A DNA stretch of 64,000 bases, taken from the NCBI RefSeq assembly GCF_031432975.1, contig NZ_CP133838.1, forward strand, positions 2,294,001-2,358,000, given 5' to 3'. Shown one piece after another: positions 20,183 to 29,051 of the stretch; the stretch's first letter is position 1, and each line of letters begins with the position of its first letter. A program made the position numbers and the translations under genes. Source of the stretch: Buttiauxella selenatireducens. GTDB taxonomy: Bacteria; Pseudomonadota; Gammaproteobacteria; Enterobacterales; Enterobacteriaceae. A model generated the notes under the pieces. That model made no database searches. It worked only from the letters and a program-made list of their open reading frames with translations, and was not told the DNA's origin.

Positions 20183-20740
20183 TTATTGCGCGGTGGGTTT
20201 TAACATATTTCCGCTCTTTTTGTGCTCCGCCAGATACTGATGCTGGAAAATACACATACGGATAGTGTTGCGGTATTCACCATTAATAAAGAATTCGTGG
20301 ATTAATTCGCCTTCCACCATAAAGCCCAATTTCTTATAAATATGCACGGCTTTCGCATTTTCTTTATCAACAATTAAATACAGTTTGTACAGGTTCAACA
20401 CCATAAACCCGTAATCCATCGCAAGCTTCGCAGCTCGTGATGCCAGCCCTTTGCCTTGATAGTCAGGTGAAATAATAATCTGGAACTCGGCGCGGCGGTG
20501 AACATGATTAATTTCGACTAATTCAACCAGACCGGCTTTTTCACCATTACATTCAATAACAAAACGCCGCTCACTTTGGTCGTGAATATGTTTGTCGTAC
20601 AGGTCGGACAGCTCGACAAATGCTTCGTAGGGTTCTTCAAACCAGTAGCGCATCACGCTTGCGTTGTTGTCCAGTTGGTGGACGAAACGAAGATCTTCGC
20701 GTTCCAGGGGGCGAAGTTTGATTTGCAGCTCTTGGGACAT
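20183..20740 (-). CDS. speG: Spermidine N1-acetyltransferase
   Basis: 185 residues from the ATG at 20740, preceded by AAGGAACT; an ATG 15 bases upstream adds a tail absent from E. coli SpeG (186 residues). It is a GNAT-fold acetyltransferase that uses acetyl-CoA to detoxify excess spermidine, notably in cold. The spermidine-binding N-terminal part (LREDL-type start, [15 protein letters not shown]), the acetyl-CoA pyrophosphate loop [11 protein letters not shown] (about residues 95-105) and the catalytic Tyr region NLYKLYLIV are intact. Confidence 0.97.
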   Translation of the reverse strand: MSQELQIKLRPLEREDLRFVHQLDNNASVMRYWFEEPYEAFVELSDLYDKHIHDQSERRFVIECNGEKAGLVELVEINHVHRRAEFQIIISPDYQGKGLASRAAKLAMDYGFMVLNLYKLYLIVDKENAKAVHIYKKLGFMVEGELIHEFFINGEYRNTIRMCIFQHQYLAEHKKSGNMLKPTAQ

Positions 20741-20760
20741 GTGAGTTCCTTTCAAAGTTT

Positions 20761-20784
20761 CAAGGCTTCTGGACAGAAGCCTTG
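20761..20784 (-). terminator. Hairpin after ynfB
   Basis: CAAGGCTTCTG pairs perfectly over 11 bases with CAGAAGCCTTG around a 2-base loop. On the minus strand it is followed by AAACTTT. It lies between ynfB and speG, both leftward. Confidence 0.65.
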
Positions 20785-20801
20785 TTGACTACGGTACTGT
20801 G

Positions 20802-21152
20802 TTACGGTGCGACATCGCGGCCGGTTTTGCGATCAAGACAACGCAGGGTGTTTGGTTCCCAATAGGCGTTGATATTGGCACTTTTTTGGCAATTATCACG
20901 CGCGTCAAAAGCAGTATCGGCTTTATCCCACTCTTTCTCGGTCCGTTTGTTCACTTTCTGGCGCAAGTTACGTGTGTCATTCCATTGCTCTTTGTCCATC
21001 GCCGCATCCTGGCGAGTCTGCGCATTGTCACCAGATTCAATAATCAGCTTGTTTGTCTGGGCATTGGCTGGTTGAACAAACGCAAATGCACTTAGCAACA
21101 GCGCCAGCGGCAGTGTTGCCACGGACAGACGTTTGCGAAGATTTGTGTTCAT
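20802..21152 (-). CDS. ynfB: UPF0482 periplasmic protein YnfB
   Basis: 116 residues. A cleavable signal peptide (to about residue 31, ending VQPANA-QT) precedes a small charged domain conserved with E. coli Ynf[30 protein letters not shown] and [16 protein letters not shown]. Two cysteines (in RDNCQKS and LRCLD) could form a disulfide in the periplasm. The function is unknown. It diverges from ynfA, as in E. coli, and is preceded by AAAAGGAAA. Confidence 0.93.
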   Translation of the reverse strand: MNTNLRKRLSVATLPLALLLSAFAFVQPANAQTNKLIIESGDNAQTRQDAAMDKEQWNDTRNLRQKVNKRTEKEWDKADTAFDARDNCQKSANINAYWEPNTLRCLDRKTGRDVAP

Positions 21153-21260
21153 TGCATTTTCCTTTTAGGGTGACGCTCTTTGTTGAAGTAAATGTACCAT
21201 TGAGACTGGCGCGGACCAACGCGACCATGTATTAGCCCATTATTCCAGACAAGGTTAAAG

Positions 21261-21587
21261 ATGATCAAAACAACCTTACTTTTTTTTACAACAGCCCTGG
21301 CTGAAATCATCGGCTGTTTTTTACCCTGGCTGTGGTTAAAACGCGAGGGATCGCCGTTGTTGCTGATTCCCGCGGCGTTCTCCCTGGCGATGTTTGTCTG
21401 GTTACTCACGTTGCATCCAGCCGCGAGTGGGCGTGTTTATGCCGCGTACGGTGGGGTCTATGTTGTGACCGCGTTGCTATGGTTACGCTGGGTCGATGGC
21501 GTAAAATTGAGCGTCTTCGATTGGGTTGGCGCAACCGTCGCCTTCTGCGGCATGTTGATCATCGTTGCTGGATGGTCACGTACCTGA
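21261..21587 (+). CDS. ynfA: UPF0060 small membrane protein YnfA
   Basis: 108 residues, four membrane helices, SMR-like in size and fold. Conserved family motifs are [14 protein letters not shown] near the N-terminus and [23 protein letters not shown]. YnfA is suggested to be a small multidrug efflux-type protein, but its transport role is not firmly established. It is read towards the rsp genes, with no obvious terminator in between. The start is the first ATG. Confidence 0.95.
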   Translation: MIKTTLLFFTTALAEIIGCFLPWLWLKREGSPLLLIPAAFSLAMFVWLLTLHPAASGRVYAAYGGVYVVTALLWLRWVDGVKLSVFDWVGATVAFCGMLIIVAGWSRT

Positions 21588-21652
21588 TTCCACTTTTCCC
21601 TCATTGTTCGTTCTTTTCTGTCTCTTCTCAAATCGGTTAATTCCCTTTATCG

Positions 21653-21675
21653 GTGTCACAAGTTAATTGTGACAC
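21653..21675. promoter_or_regulatory. Perfect inverted repeat upstream of rspA
   Basis: GTGTCACAA (21653-21661) and TTGTGACAC (21667-21675) are perfect 9-base arms around GTTAA. There is no T-tract. It resembles a CRP site with the half-sites turned outward, so ordinary CRP binding is not the natural reading. It is probably an operator in the rspA promoter region or a weak end for ynfA. Confidence 0.5.
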
Positions 21676-21694
21676 AGTGCAAGAAATCATCATA

Positions 21695-21716
21695 AGACTA
21701 CTTGTATGGTAGTATT
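21695..21716. promoter_or_regulatory. Candidate RspR (YdfH) operator upstream of rspA
   Basis: ACTAC-N7-GTAGT forms an imperfect palindrome. The same half-sites recur upstream of ydfI (25597-25620). The shared element in front of both units of the rsp/ydf cluster fits a site for the GntR-type regulator encoded at 27155; this is an inference. Confidence 0.5.
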
Positions 21717-21777
21717 TGCGTGTGTAGTTTAACCTTCATTGAACACCGTACACCTCATTTGCCGTCAGGGAGTCCGA

Positions 21778-22991
21778 ATGAAGATTGTAAAAGCAGAAGT
21801 ATTTGTCACGTGTCCTGGGCGTAACTTTGTCACGCTGAAAATCACTACCGATGAAGGGATTACCGGGCTTGGCGACGCCACCTTAAATGGCCGCGAGCTT
21901 TCTGTTGCTTCATATCTGAAAGATCATGTGTGCCCGCAGCTAATGGGTCGCGATGCACATCGCATCGAAGACATCTGGCAGTTCTTTTACAAAGGCGCTT
22001 ACTGGCGTCGCGGACCCGTTACCATGTCGGCAATTTCTGCGGTCGACGTGGCGTTGTGGGATATCAAAGCTAAAGCCGCCAACATGCCGTTGTATCAATT
22101 ACTGGGCGGCGCATCCCGTGAAGGGGTCATGGTTTATTGCCACACCACCGGCCATTCCATTGATGAGGTACTGGACGACTACGCGCGTCATAAAGAGATG
22201 GGCTACAAAGCGATTCGCGTGCAGTGCGGCGTGCCAGGCATGAAAACCACCTACGGCATGGCGAAAGGTAAAGGATTGGCTTACGAGCCTGCAACAAAAG
22301 GTGACTGGCCAGAAGAGCAGTTGTGGTCCAGTGAAAAATACCTCGATTTCACGCCAAAGCTATTCGATGCCGTGCGTAATAAATTTGGTTTCAATGAACA
22401 TTTATTGCATGACATGCACCACCGTTTGATGCCAATCGAAGCCGCTCGCTTTGGGAAAAGCATTGAAGATCACCGTCTGTTCTGGATGGAAGATCCCACT
22501 CCGGCGGAAAACCAGGAATGCTTCCGTTTGATTCGCCAACACACCGTTACCCCCATTGCCGTAGGGGAGGTGTTTAACAGCATCTGGGACTGTAAACAGC
22601 TTATTGAAGAACAGCTTATCGATTACATCCGCACGACTATCACCCACGCGGGGGGATTAGCGGGATGCGCCGAATTGCCGATTTTGCTTCGCTGTATCAA
22701 GTGCGTACCGGCTCGCATGGGCCATCAGACCTTTCGCCAGTTTGTATGGCGGCGGCGTTGCACTTTGACCTGTGGGTGCCGAACTTTGGCGTACAGGAAT
22801 ATATGGGGTATTCCGAGCAAATGCTTGAAGTGTTCCCGCATACCTGGACGTTTGATAACGGCTATATGCACCCAGGTGAAAAGCCGGGTATCGGAATTGA
22901 GTTCGATGAAAAACTGGCGGCGAAATACCCCTATGAACCTGCATATTTGCCGGTTGCTCGTCTCGAAGATGGCACCTTGTGGAATTGGTAA
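21778..22991 (+). pseudogene. rspA: Starvation-sensing / mannonate dehydratase-type protein RspA, broken by one missing base
   Basis: Two reading frames together encode an entire RspA. Restoring one base gives 404 residues plus stop, exactly the E. coli length. The break is in a run of six G at 22650-22655, where the frame needs seven (HAGG(I)SGMRRIADF). Upstream of it are the enolase-superfamily metal ligands ([23 protein letters not shown]). The catalytic-site GSHGPSD and the C-terminus lie after it. The family includes D-mannonate dehydratases. Read as it stands, translation continues in the wrong frame to 23010. No other damage is seen, so a sequencing error is likely. The start follows CAGGGAG. 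Confidence 0.9.
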
Positions 22992-23006
22992 TAAGGAAAC
23001 TAAACG

Positions 23007-24020
23007 ATGAAAAGCATCACCATACAGCAACCAGAAAAGTTGGTTATTGAAGAGCGTCCTGTTCCACAGCCCCTGCCAGGAGAAGTGCGTATTCGTGTCA
23101 GCAGTGCCGGTATTTGTGGCTCTGACATACATATTTATCGCGGCCATAATCCGTTCGCTAAATACCCACGCGTCATCGGCCACGAGTTCTTTGGTCATAT
23201 TGATGCCGTTGGCGAAGGGGTTGAACCATCGCGTATCGGGGAGCGCGTAGTGGGTGATCCGGTCGTGAGCTGCGGCCAGTGCTATCCGTGTTTAGTCGGG
23301 CGACCCAATGTTTGTACGGAACTTCAGGTTATTGGTGTTCACCGCGACGGTGGTTTTAGTGAATTTATCACCTTGCCCGCGAGGAATGCCCACGTCGTAC
23401 CGCATAACATTTCTGATAATGAAGCCACGATGGTGGAGCCGTTCACCATTGCCGCTAATATCTGTAGCCAAATGAATCCAGGCCCACTGGACATCGCAAT
23501 GATTTACGGGGCTGGGCCGATGGGCTTGACGTCAATCCAGGCATTGCGCGGCGTGTATCATGTAAAAGAGATTATCGTCGTAGACCGTATCGACGAGCGT
23601 CTTGCGATGGCGAAAGCAAACGGAGCCGATCGCGTTATCAATAATACCCGCCTGGATTTGCGCGCAGAACTTGAGCGTCTGGGAATACGCCCCACACTGA
23701 TCATTGATGCGGCCTGTCATCCGGCCATTTTACCGGAAGCCATCGCGCTTGCCTCTCCCGCTGCACGCATCGGCATTATGGGCTTTTCATCTGACCCTTG
23801 CGTGTTGAATCAACAAGCGATCACCAGTAAAGAGCTCGCAATATATAGCTCACGACTCAACAGCAATCGCTTCCCAATGGTGATTGACTGGATGACACAG
23901 AAAAAAATAAACCCGGAGAAATTAATCACCCATCAGTTCAATTACATGCAAGTAGTTGATGCAATGGAGATATTTGAGAAAGACCAAAAGCAGTGCTGCA
24001 AGGTATTGCTGACGTTCTGA
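23007..24020 (+). CDS. rspB: Zinc-type alcohol dehydrogenase-like RspB
   Basis: 337 residues (E. coli 339). It is a medium-chain zinc dehydrogenase: catalytic zinc ligands in [14 protein letters not shown] and IGHEFFG (about residues 36-66), a structural zinc site in [15 protein letters not shown] (about residues 90-104), and a Rossmann NAD-binding motif [11 protein letters not shown] (about residue 170). It probably oxidises a sugar-acid-derived alcohol; the true substrate is unknown. It starts 15 bases after the rspA stop with AAGGAAAC as ribosome site, so it is co-transcribed with rspA. Confidence 0.95.
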   Translation: MKSITIQQPEKLVIEERPVPQPLPGEVRIRVSSAGICGSDIHIYRGHNPFAKYPRVIGHEFFGHIDAVGEGVEPSRIGERVVGDPVVSCGQCYPCLVGRPNVCTELQVIGVHRDGGFSEFITLPARNAHVVPHNISDNEATMVEPFTIAANICSQMNPGPLDIAMIYGAGPMGLTSIQALRGVYHVKEIIVVDRIDERLAMAKANGADRVINNTRLDLRAELERLGIRPTLIIDAACHPAILPEAIALASPAARIGIMGFSSDPCVLNQQAITSKELAIYSSRLNSNRFPMVIDWMTQKKINPEKLITHQFNYMQVVDAMEIFEKDQKQCCKVLLTF

Positions 24021-24082
24021 TTCCCCCATCTGTATCTAAAGATTTGCTGTCCCTACAACGACAAATTGCTGAGAACAGAAAT

Positions 24083-25486
24083 ATGAATACTTCTATTGAT
24101 ATTAAAAATAATCAACCGGAAAGAAGTACGGGTGATTTAGTTAAGGCCGCCGTTTCCGGTTGGCTCGGTACTGCACTTGAATTTATGGACTTTCAGTTAT
24201 ATTCATTAGGTGCGGCATTAGTTTTTCATGAAATATTTTTCCCCGAGCAATCTGCTGCTATGGCATTAATATTGGCGATGGGAACCTATGGTGCCGGTTA
24301 TATAGCACGCATCGCTGGTGCATTTTTCTTTGGCCGAATGGGCGATACTATTGGGCGTAAGAAAGTTCTGTTTATCACTATTACAATGATGGGGATTTGC
24401 ACCACCTTAATCGGTGTGCTCCCAACGTATGCACAAATCGGTATTTTTGCGCCGATGCTGCTGGTGTTGTTACGTATTATTCAAGGGTTGGGGGCGGGTG
24501 CTGAAATTTCCGGGGCTGGGACCATGCTTGCAGAGTATGCGCCCAAAGGAAAACGCGGCATTATCTCCTCTTTGGTGGCTATGGGGACCAACTGCGGAAC
24601 GCTATCGGCCACGGCAATTTGGGCTGTGATGTTCTTCGTCCTTCCGAAAGAAGAGCTGCTGGCATGGGGTTGGCGCGTACCGTTTCTGGCGAGCGTGGTG
24701 GTAATGATTTTTGCCATCTGGTTGCGTATGAACCTCAAAGAAAGCCCTGTGTTTGAGAAAGTTAATGACGACACTGAAAACGTTGCGGTGGCAAAACCGG
24801 TAGCTGATGAGACTCACTCTCTTGGCGCAATGTTTACCAGTAAATCATTCTGGCTTGCAACAGGATTGCGTTTTGGTCAAGCCGGGAACTCAGGTTTAAT
24901 TCAAACCTTCCTGGCAGGATATTTAGTCCAGACATTATTGTTCGAGAAAAAGATTCCGACTGACGCGTTAATGATTAGCTCTATTATTGGTTTTATGACT
25001 ATTCCGTTCTTAGGCTGGTTATCAGATAAAATAGGCCGTCGCATCCCTTATATTATCGTCAATATTTCAGCCATTATTCTTGCCTGGCCAATGCTGTCGA
25101 TGATTGTTGATAAGAGCAATGATGTTAACGTTATTATGGCCTCAATTATTATTATTCATAACGTTGCGGTATTGGGATTATTTGCCCTGGAGAATATCAC
25201 CATGGCAGAAATGTTCGGTTCACGTAATCGATTTACACGAATGGCGATTTCTAAAGAGGCGGGCGGCCTGGTCGCGGTCGGATTTGGTCCGGTTCTCGCA
25301 GGCATTTTCGTCAACATGACGGGTTCCTGGTGGCCAATTGTCGCCATGATGATTGCCTACTCAACGATTGGCTTACTGGCAGCGATATTGATGCCGGAAG
25401 TGAAAGACCGGGATCTCAGCCTGGCTGAAGATGCGGCAGAAACACCGAAAAAGGCTGCTGTGATCGCGGGGGTCAGAAGCTATTAA
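24083..25486 (+). CDS. ydfJ: MHS-family MFS transporter (YdfJ-type)
   Basis: 467 residues from the ATG at 24083, about 60 bases after rspB; a longer reading from 23993 would overlap rspB and adds no conserved sequence. There are twelve membrane helices of the metabolite:H+ symporter family. The hallmark loop 2-3 motif GRMGDTIGRKK and the later WLSDKIGRRIPY repeat are present, with the helix-1 TALEFMDFQLY motif. In E. coli K-12 the ydfJ gene at this place is interrupted by prophage Qin; here it is whole. It likely imports the acid used by RspA/RspB/YdfI. Confidence 0.88.
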   Translation: MNTSIDIKNNQPERSTGDLVKAAVSGWLGTALEFMDFQLYSLGAALVFHEIFFPEQSAAMALILAMGTYGAGYIARIAGAFFFGRMGDTIGRKKVLFITITMMGICTTLIGVLPTYAQIGIFAPMLLVLLRIIQGLGAGAEISGAGTMLAEYAPKGKRGIISSLVAMGTNCGTLSATAIWAVMFFVLPKEELLAWGWRVPFLASVVVMIFAIWLRMNLKESPVFEKVNDDTENVAVAKPVADETHSLGAMFTSKSFWLATGLRFGQAGNSGLIQTFLAGYLVQTLLFEKKIPTDALMISSIIGFMTIPFLGWLSDKIGRRIPYIIVNISAIILAWPMLSMIVDKSNDVNVIMASIIIIHNVAVLGLFALENITMAEMFGSRNRFTRMAISKEAGGLVAVGFGPVLAGIFVNMTGSWWPIVAMMIAYSTIGLLAAILMPEVKDRDLSLAEDAAETPKKAAVIAGVRSY

Positions 25487-25596
25487 GGGTTTCGCCACAG
25501 GTTCAAGGTTCGGCAGACATCGAAAATGCGATCCTGTTATACAACTTTCAAATTCGTGTCATACCAAATAACCAAAGTTTAATTCAAATCAAAATG

Positions 25597-25620
25597 CAGA
25601 CTACCATAGCAGGTAGTCTG
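25597..25620. promoter_or_regulatory. Candidate RspR operator upstream of ydfI
   Basis: CAGACTACC and GGTAGTCTG form perfect 9-base arms around ATAGCA, 37 bases before the ydfI start. The half-site ACTAC/GTAGT is shared with the element upstream of rspA, though the spacing differs by one base. Confidence 0.55.
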
Positions 25621-25657
25621 TAGCTGTCCTCACGTTACTACACAGCGAGTTTTAAAA

Positions 25658-27109
25658 ATGGAAAACAAGCTCTTATCAGCAAAAGCTATTCTCCCGAAAT
25701 ATGACCGTAATAAACTGGTTACACGCATTGTTCATCTTGGTTTTGGCGCATTCCATCGCGCGCATCAGGCAGTTTACGCCGACATTTTGGCTAATGAACA
25801 TGGCAGCGACTGGGGTTACTGTGAAGTCAATTTGATTGGTGGCGAGCAGCAAATTGCTGATTTGAAGAAGCAAGACAACCTCTATAGCGTGGCAGAAATG
25901 TCTGCTGAGGCCTGGCATTGCCGCGTTGTGGGTGTGGTGAAAGAAGCCATACATGCGCAGGTTGAGGGGCTGGAAGCCGTATTTAGCGCACTGACTCAGC
26001 CACACGTTGCTATTGTTTCCCTGACCGTGACTGAAAAAGGTTACTGCCATACTCCAGCAACCGGCACCATCCTGCTCGACAACCCTTTAATCGCGCACGA
26101 TCTCGCTAATCCGCAGCAGCCAAAATCCGCACCTGGTGTGATTGTCGAGGCACTGGCTCGTCGTAAAGCTGCGGGTCTGCCAGCGTTTAGCGTGATGTCC
26201 TGCGACAACATGCCGGAAAACGGCCACGTAACCCGTAACGTCATCACGGCATACGCACAGGCGCTAAACCCTGAATTGGCAGAGTGGATTGGGACTCATG
26301 TGACATTCCCATCCACCATGGTTGACCGCATCGTGCCAGCCGTTACCGCTGAAACACTGGAACAAGTTGCCCAGGCGACAGGGGTTGCTGACCCAGCGGC
26401 GGTGGCGTGTGAACCGTTCCGTCAGTGGGTTATCGAAGATAACTTTGTTGCAGGCCGCCCTGAGTGGGAAAAAGCGGGCGCAGAACTGGTGAAAGATGTT
26501 CTGCCATACGAAGAGATGAAACTGCGCATGCTCAACGGCAGCCACTCATTCCTGGCATACCTGGGTTATCTGGCGGGTTATCAGCACATTTCTGAATGTA
26601 TGCAGGATGAGAACTATCGTCGTACTGCGCACGCATTAATGCTGCAACAGCAGGCGCCAACTTTAAAAGTGCAGGGTGTTGATCTGGCGAAATATGCCGA
26701 TTCATTGATTGCGCGTTATACCAACCCGGCGCTGCGCCACCGCACCTGGCAAATTGCCATGGACGGCAGCCAGAAACTGCCACAGCGTTGGTTAGACTCC
26801 ATTCGCTGGCATCTGGCAAACGGCAGTCAGTTTGATCTGCTGGCGCTGGGCGTTGCTGGTTGGATGCGTTATGTCGGTGGTGTTGACGAGCAGGGTAATC
26901 CAATCGAAGTGAGTGACCCATTGCTGCCTGCCATTCAGCAAGCGGTGGCGGCAAGTAAAGAAGGGGAGACGCGTGTTAAAGCGCTGCTGGAGCTGAAAAC
27001 TATCTTTGGTGAAGACCTGCCAGCAAACGAGAAATTTGTTCAGCGTGTCACGGAGTGTTATCTGGCGCTACGTGAAAACGGTGCAAAAGCAACAGTCGCT
27101 AAGTTCTAA
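25658..27109 (+). CDS. ydfI: Mannitol dehydrogenase-family oxidoreductase YdfI
   Basis: 483 residues (E. coli 486). It is a polyol-specific long-chain dehydrogenase related to UxuB (fructuronate reductase). The N-terminal NAD motif is [13 protein letters not shown] (about residues 23-35), and the catalytic region includes [19 protein letters not shown] and the [10 protein letters not shown] motif with the conserved Lys and His (about residues 288-298). With RspA-like dehydratase and RspB it suggests a hexonate/hexuronate pathway; the exact substrate is not known. It is preceded by its own operator-like palindrome and followed by a strong terminator. Confidence 0.94.
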   Translation: MENKLLSAKAILPKYDRNKLVTRIVHLGFGAFHRAHQAVYADILANEHGSDWGYCEVNLIGGEQQIADLKKQDNLYSVAEMSAEAWHCRVVGVVKEAIHAQVEGLEAVFSALTQPHVAIVSLTVTEKGYCHTPATGTILLDNPLIAHDLANPQQPKSAPGVIVEALARRKAAGLPAFSVMSCDNMPENGHVTRNVITAYAQALNPELAEWIGTHVTFPSTMVDRIVPAVTAETLEQVAQATGVADPAAVACEPFRQWVIEDNFVAGRPEWEKAGAELVKDVLPYEEMKLRMLNGSHSFLAYLGYLAGYQHISECMQDENYRRTAHALMLQQQAPTLKVQGVDLAKYADSLIARYTNPALRHRTWQIAMDGSQKLPQRWLDSIRWHLANGSQFDLLALGVAGWMRYVGGVDEQGNPIEVSDPLLPAIQQAVAASKEGETRVKALLELKTIFGEDLPANEKFVQRVTECYLALRENGAKATVAKF

Positions 27110-27124
27110 AAATCGCCTATTCAT

Positions 27125-27149
27125 CTCGCCCGATACCGGGCGAGTTTTC
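27125..27149. terminator. Terminator between ydfI and rspR
   Basis: CTCGCCCG (27125-27132) pairs with CGGGCGAG (27137-27144) around a 4-base loop, followed by TTTTCT. It serves ydfI; the convergent rspR stops just beyond it. Confidence 0.85.
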
Positions 27150-27154
27150 TCACA

Positions 27155-27841
27155 TCACTCTTCGCTAAACCAATCGCGTTTTTCTTGATGAATCAATAAT
27201 ATCGACTGGCTTATCTCATGCAGATGGAGATGCATCGCTTGATCCACTGCGTCTTCATCATGGCGCTTCAACGCGTCAAAAATATCGTAGTGCTGAGCGA
27301 GCAACATCTCGGGTGGCGAGACATGCTCAAGGCTCATATAACGCACTCGATCCATCGTCGCTTTGATGTTTTCCACTGTGTCCCAGGACAGGGGACAATC
27401 GGCAACCAGTGCCAGTTGCTGATGAAATTCATCATCTAGCTGGAAGAAATCATCCAGTTGGTTTCGCTCGATGGCTGTACGTTGCTGGTTCAGCAATTGC
27501 TCAAGCAGATAAAGATGCTCGTCCGTCGCCATCCTTGCCGCACGCTTCGCTACTGCACATTCAATCGCTTCACGAACAAAGCAGCCGTTTTTCACCTGGC
27601 TGACGGAAATCTTATTGACGTAAGTGCCGCGCTGCGGGCGAATTTGCACCAATCCTGTTTCTGCCAGTTTAATGAAGGCTTCACGAACGGGTTGGCGTGA
27701 AACATCAAAGCGGATTGACACTTCTTTTTCGGACAGCGGTGTTCCTGGCGGAATTAAGCAACGAACAATATCCCGACGCAAAATACGGTAGATTTGCTGG
27801 TTAACAGGTTGGGTAGGATTTAGCAAAGTTGGCGGTAGCAT
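27155..27841 (-). CDS. rspR: GntR/FadR-family regulator RspR (YdfH)
   Basis: 228 residues from the ATG at 27841, exactly the E. coli length; a start 78 bases further upstream would add an unconserved tail. The N-terminal winged helix-turn-helix (about residues 12-80, [25 protein letters not shown]) is followed by an all-helical FCD ligand-binding domain (about residues 90-220) whose His/Asp residues ([18 protein letters not shown]) fit metal and ligand binding. In E. coli RspR represses rspAB. Palindromes in front of rspA and ydfI are candidate sites. It converges on ydfI. Confidence 0.93.
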   Translation of the reverse strand: MLPPTLLNPTQPVNQQIYRILRRDIVRCLIPPGTPLSEKEVSIRFDVSRQPVREAFIKLAETGLVQIRPQRGTYVNKISVSQVKNGCFVREAIECAVAKRAARMATDEHLYLLEQLLNQQRTAIERNQLDDFFQLDDEFHQQLALVADCPLSWDTVENIKATMDRVRYMSLEHVSPPEMLLAQHYDIFDALKRHDEDAVDQAMHLHLHEISQSILLIHQEKRDWFSEE

Positions 27842-27934
27842 TAGTATTTTCTTATCGTGGAAAAACCGTGCAAATGTAACATTTATTTGCACGGTCGCCC
27901 ATACCCGAAATCCCTTCAAATATGGGCTGGATGG

Positions 27935-28684
27935 TTAACTTTCACGGTGAACGCTTAACCCGGCAAATGTCTGGCTAACGGGCATCATTTCAAGCGTATT
28001 GATGTTGACGTGTTTAGGCAGCGTTGCGACCCACCAAACCGCTTCCGTTACGTCTTCAGGCGTTAACGCATTGGCATTTTCATACGTTTTTCCGACTTTT
28101 TCGTCATCGCCTTTGAAACGCACATTGGAAAACTCAGTACCGCTGACCAAACCAGGTTCAATATCGGTTACGCGGATCGCGGTTTTATGCAGATCTACAC
28201 GTAAGTTCAGGCTGAACTGGCGCACAAATGCTTTCGTCGCACCGTAGACATTCCCACCCGCGTAAGGCCAGTTACCTGCGGTAGAACCGATGTTGATAAT
28301 ATGCCCACGATTACGTTCCACCATGCCAGGAAGCACGGCGCGAGTCATATATACGAGACCTTTGTTGTTGGTATCAATCATTGTTTCCCAGTCATCTGGG
28401 TCAGCTTTATGAGCCGGTTCCATACCGAGTGCCAGGCCTGCGTTATTCACCAGCACATCAATATTGCGCCACTCTGCAGGTAACTGTTCCATCGCGAGTT
28501 CAATAGCCGCGCGGTTGCGCACATCGAGCTGCAGCGTAAGGATGCTTTCACCCAGTTCTTCTTTGAGCTCTTGCAGACGTTCATTACGGCGGCCAGTGGC
28601 AATCACTTTGTGGCCTTGTTGTACGAAACGACGGGTGATGCTCTCACCAAATCCGGCGGTGGCGCCGGTTACCAGAATAATCAT
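27935..28684 (-). CDS. ydfG: NADP-dependent 3-hydroxy acid dehydrogenase YdfG
   Basis: 249 residues from the ATG at 28684 (E. coli 248); an in-frame upstream ATG is not supported, whereas GAGGAA precedes this one. It is a short-chain dehydrogenase: TGATAGFG cofactor loop (about residues 6-13), TGRR for NADP preference, NNAG, catalytic Ser in GSTAG and the Y-X3-K pair in VYGATKAF. E. coli YdfG oxidises L-allo-threonine, serine and 3-hydroxypropionate-type acids and reduces malonic semialdehyde. It faces away from the guaD operon. Confidence 0.96.
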   Translation of the reverse strand: MIILVTGATAGFGESITRRFVQQGHKVIATGRRNERLQELKEELGESILTLQLDVRNRAAIELAMEQLPAEWRNIDVLVNNAGLALGMEPAHKADPDDWETMIDTNNKGLVYMTRAVLPGMVERNRGHIINIGSTAGNWPYAGGNVYGATKAFVRQFSLNLRVDLHKTAIRVTDIEPGLVSGTEFSNVRFKGDDEKVGKTYENANALTPEDVTEAVWWVATLPKHVNINTLEMMPVSQTFAGLSVHRES

Positions 28685-29051
28685 CTCACTGTTCCTCAAC
28701 GCTTTTATGTCGTAATACCTTAGCACGCTAAGGCTGTTAGTGATAATTCAACTTTTAGCTAAAAACAACGTAGAAACTGCCTGCGCGTTGCTGGTGCAGC
28801 GACGTCAATAATGTGCAATTTGCTGGTGCAAGAAATCCCACAATGTGTCGTGTCCGAACTCATGATACCAAAATGCAACCGGTTGCGCCTCAAGGCAACC
28901 GATTGCATAGGTAATGGTTGCGCAAATGTTGCGCAATAGTGATAAATATAATCTAAGCTGCTGTTATAAAACTGATTAAACCCAAACTTCAACATGGCAT
29001 CAACATTGCAATATTTAACTCACTCTTCACAAAACCATTACAGGTATGACG
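28685..29051. other. Divergent promoter region ydfG / guaD
   Basis: About 360 bases without a credible gene. Besides the palindrome array at 28875-28936, an imperfect TTAG-rich stretch lies near ydfG (28720-28760). A short leftward ORF at 28759-28995 overlaps the array and has no recognisable content. Confidence 0.6.
28875..28936. promoter_or_regulatory. Array of four palindromes upstream of guaD-xdhABC
   Basis: GCAACCGGTTGC (28875-28886, perfect) and GCAACCGATTGC (28895-28906, one mismatch) are 20 bases centre to centre. TTGCGCAA (28918-28925) and TTGCGCAA (28929-28936) are perfect 8-base palindromes 11 bases apart. The central CG and flanking GCAA resemble LacI-family operators such as PurR or GntR sites. 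Spacing by one and two helical turns suggests cooperative binding. The regulator is not encoded nearby. Confidence 0.6.

Noticed and set aside
28759-28995. 78-residue minus-strand ORF between ydfG and guaD
   Set aside because: It covers the palindrome array, lacks a ribosome site and has no protein-like pattern.
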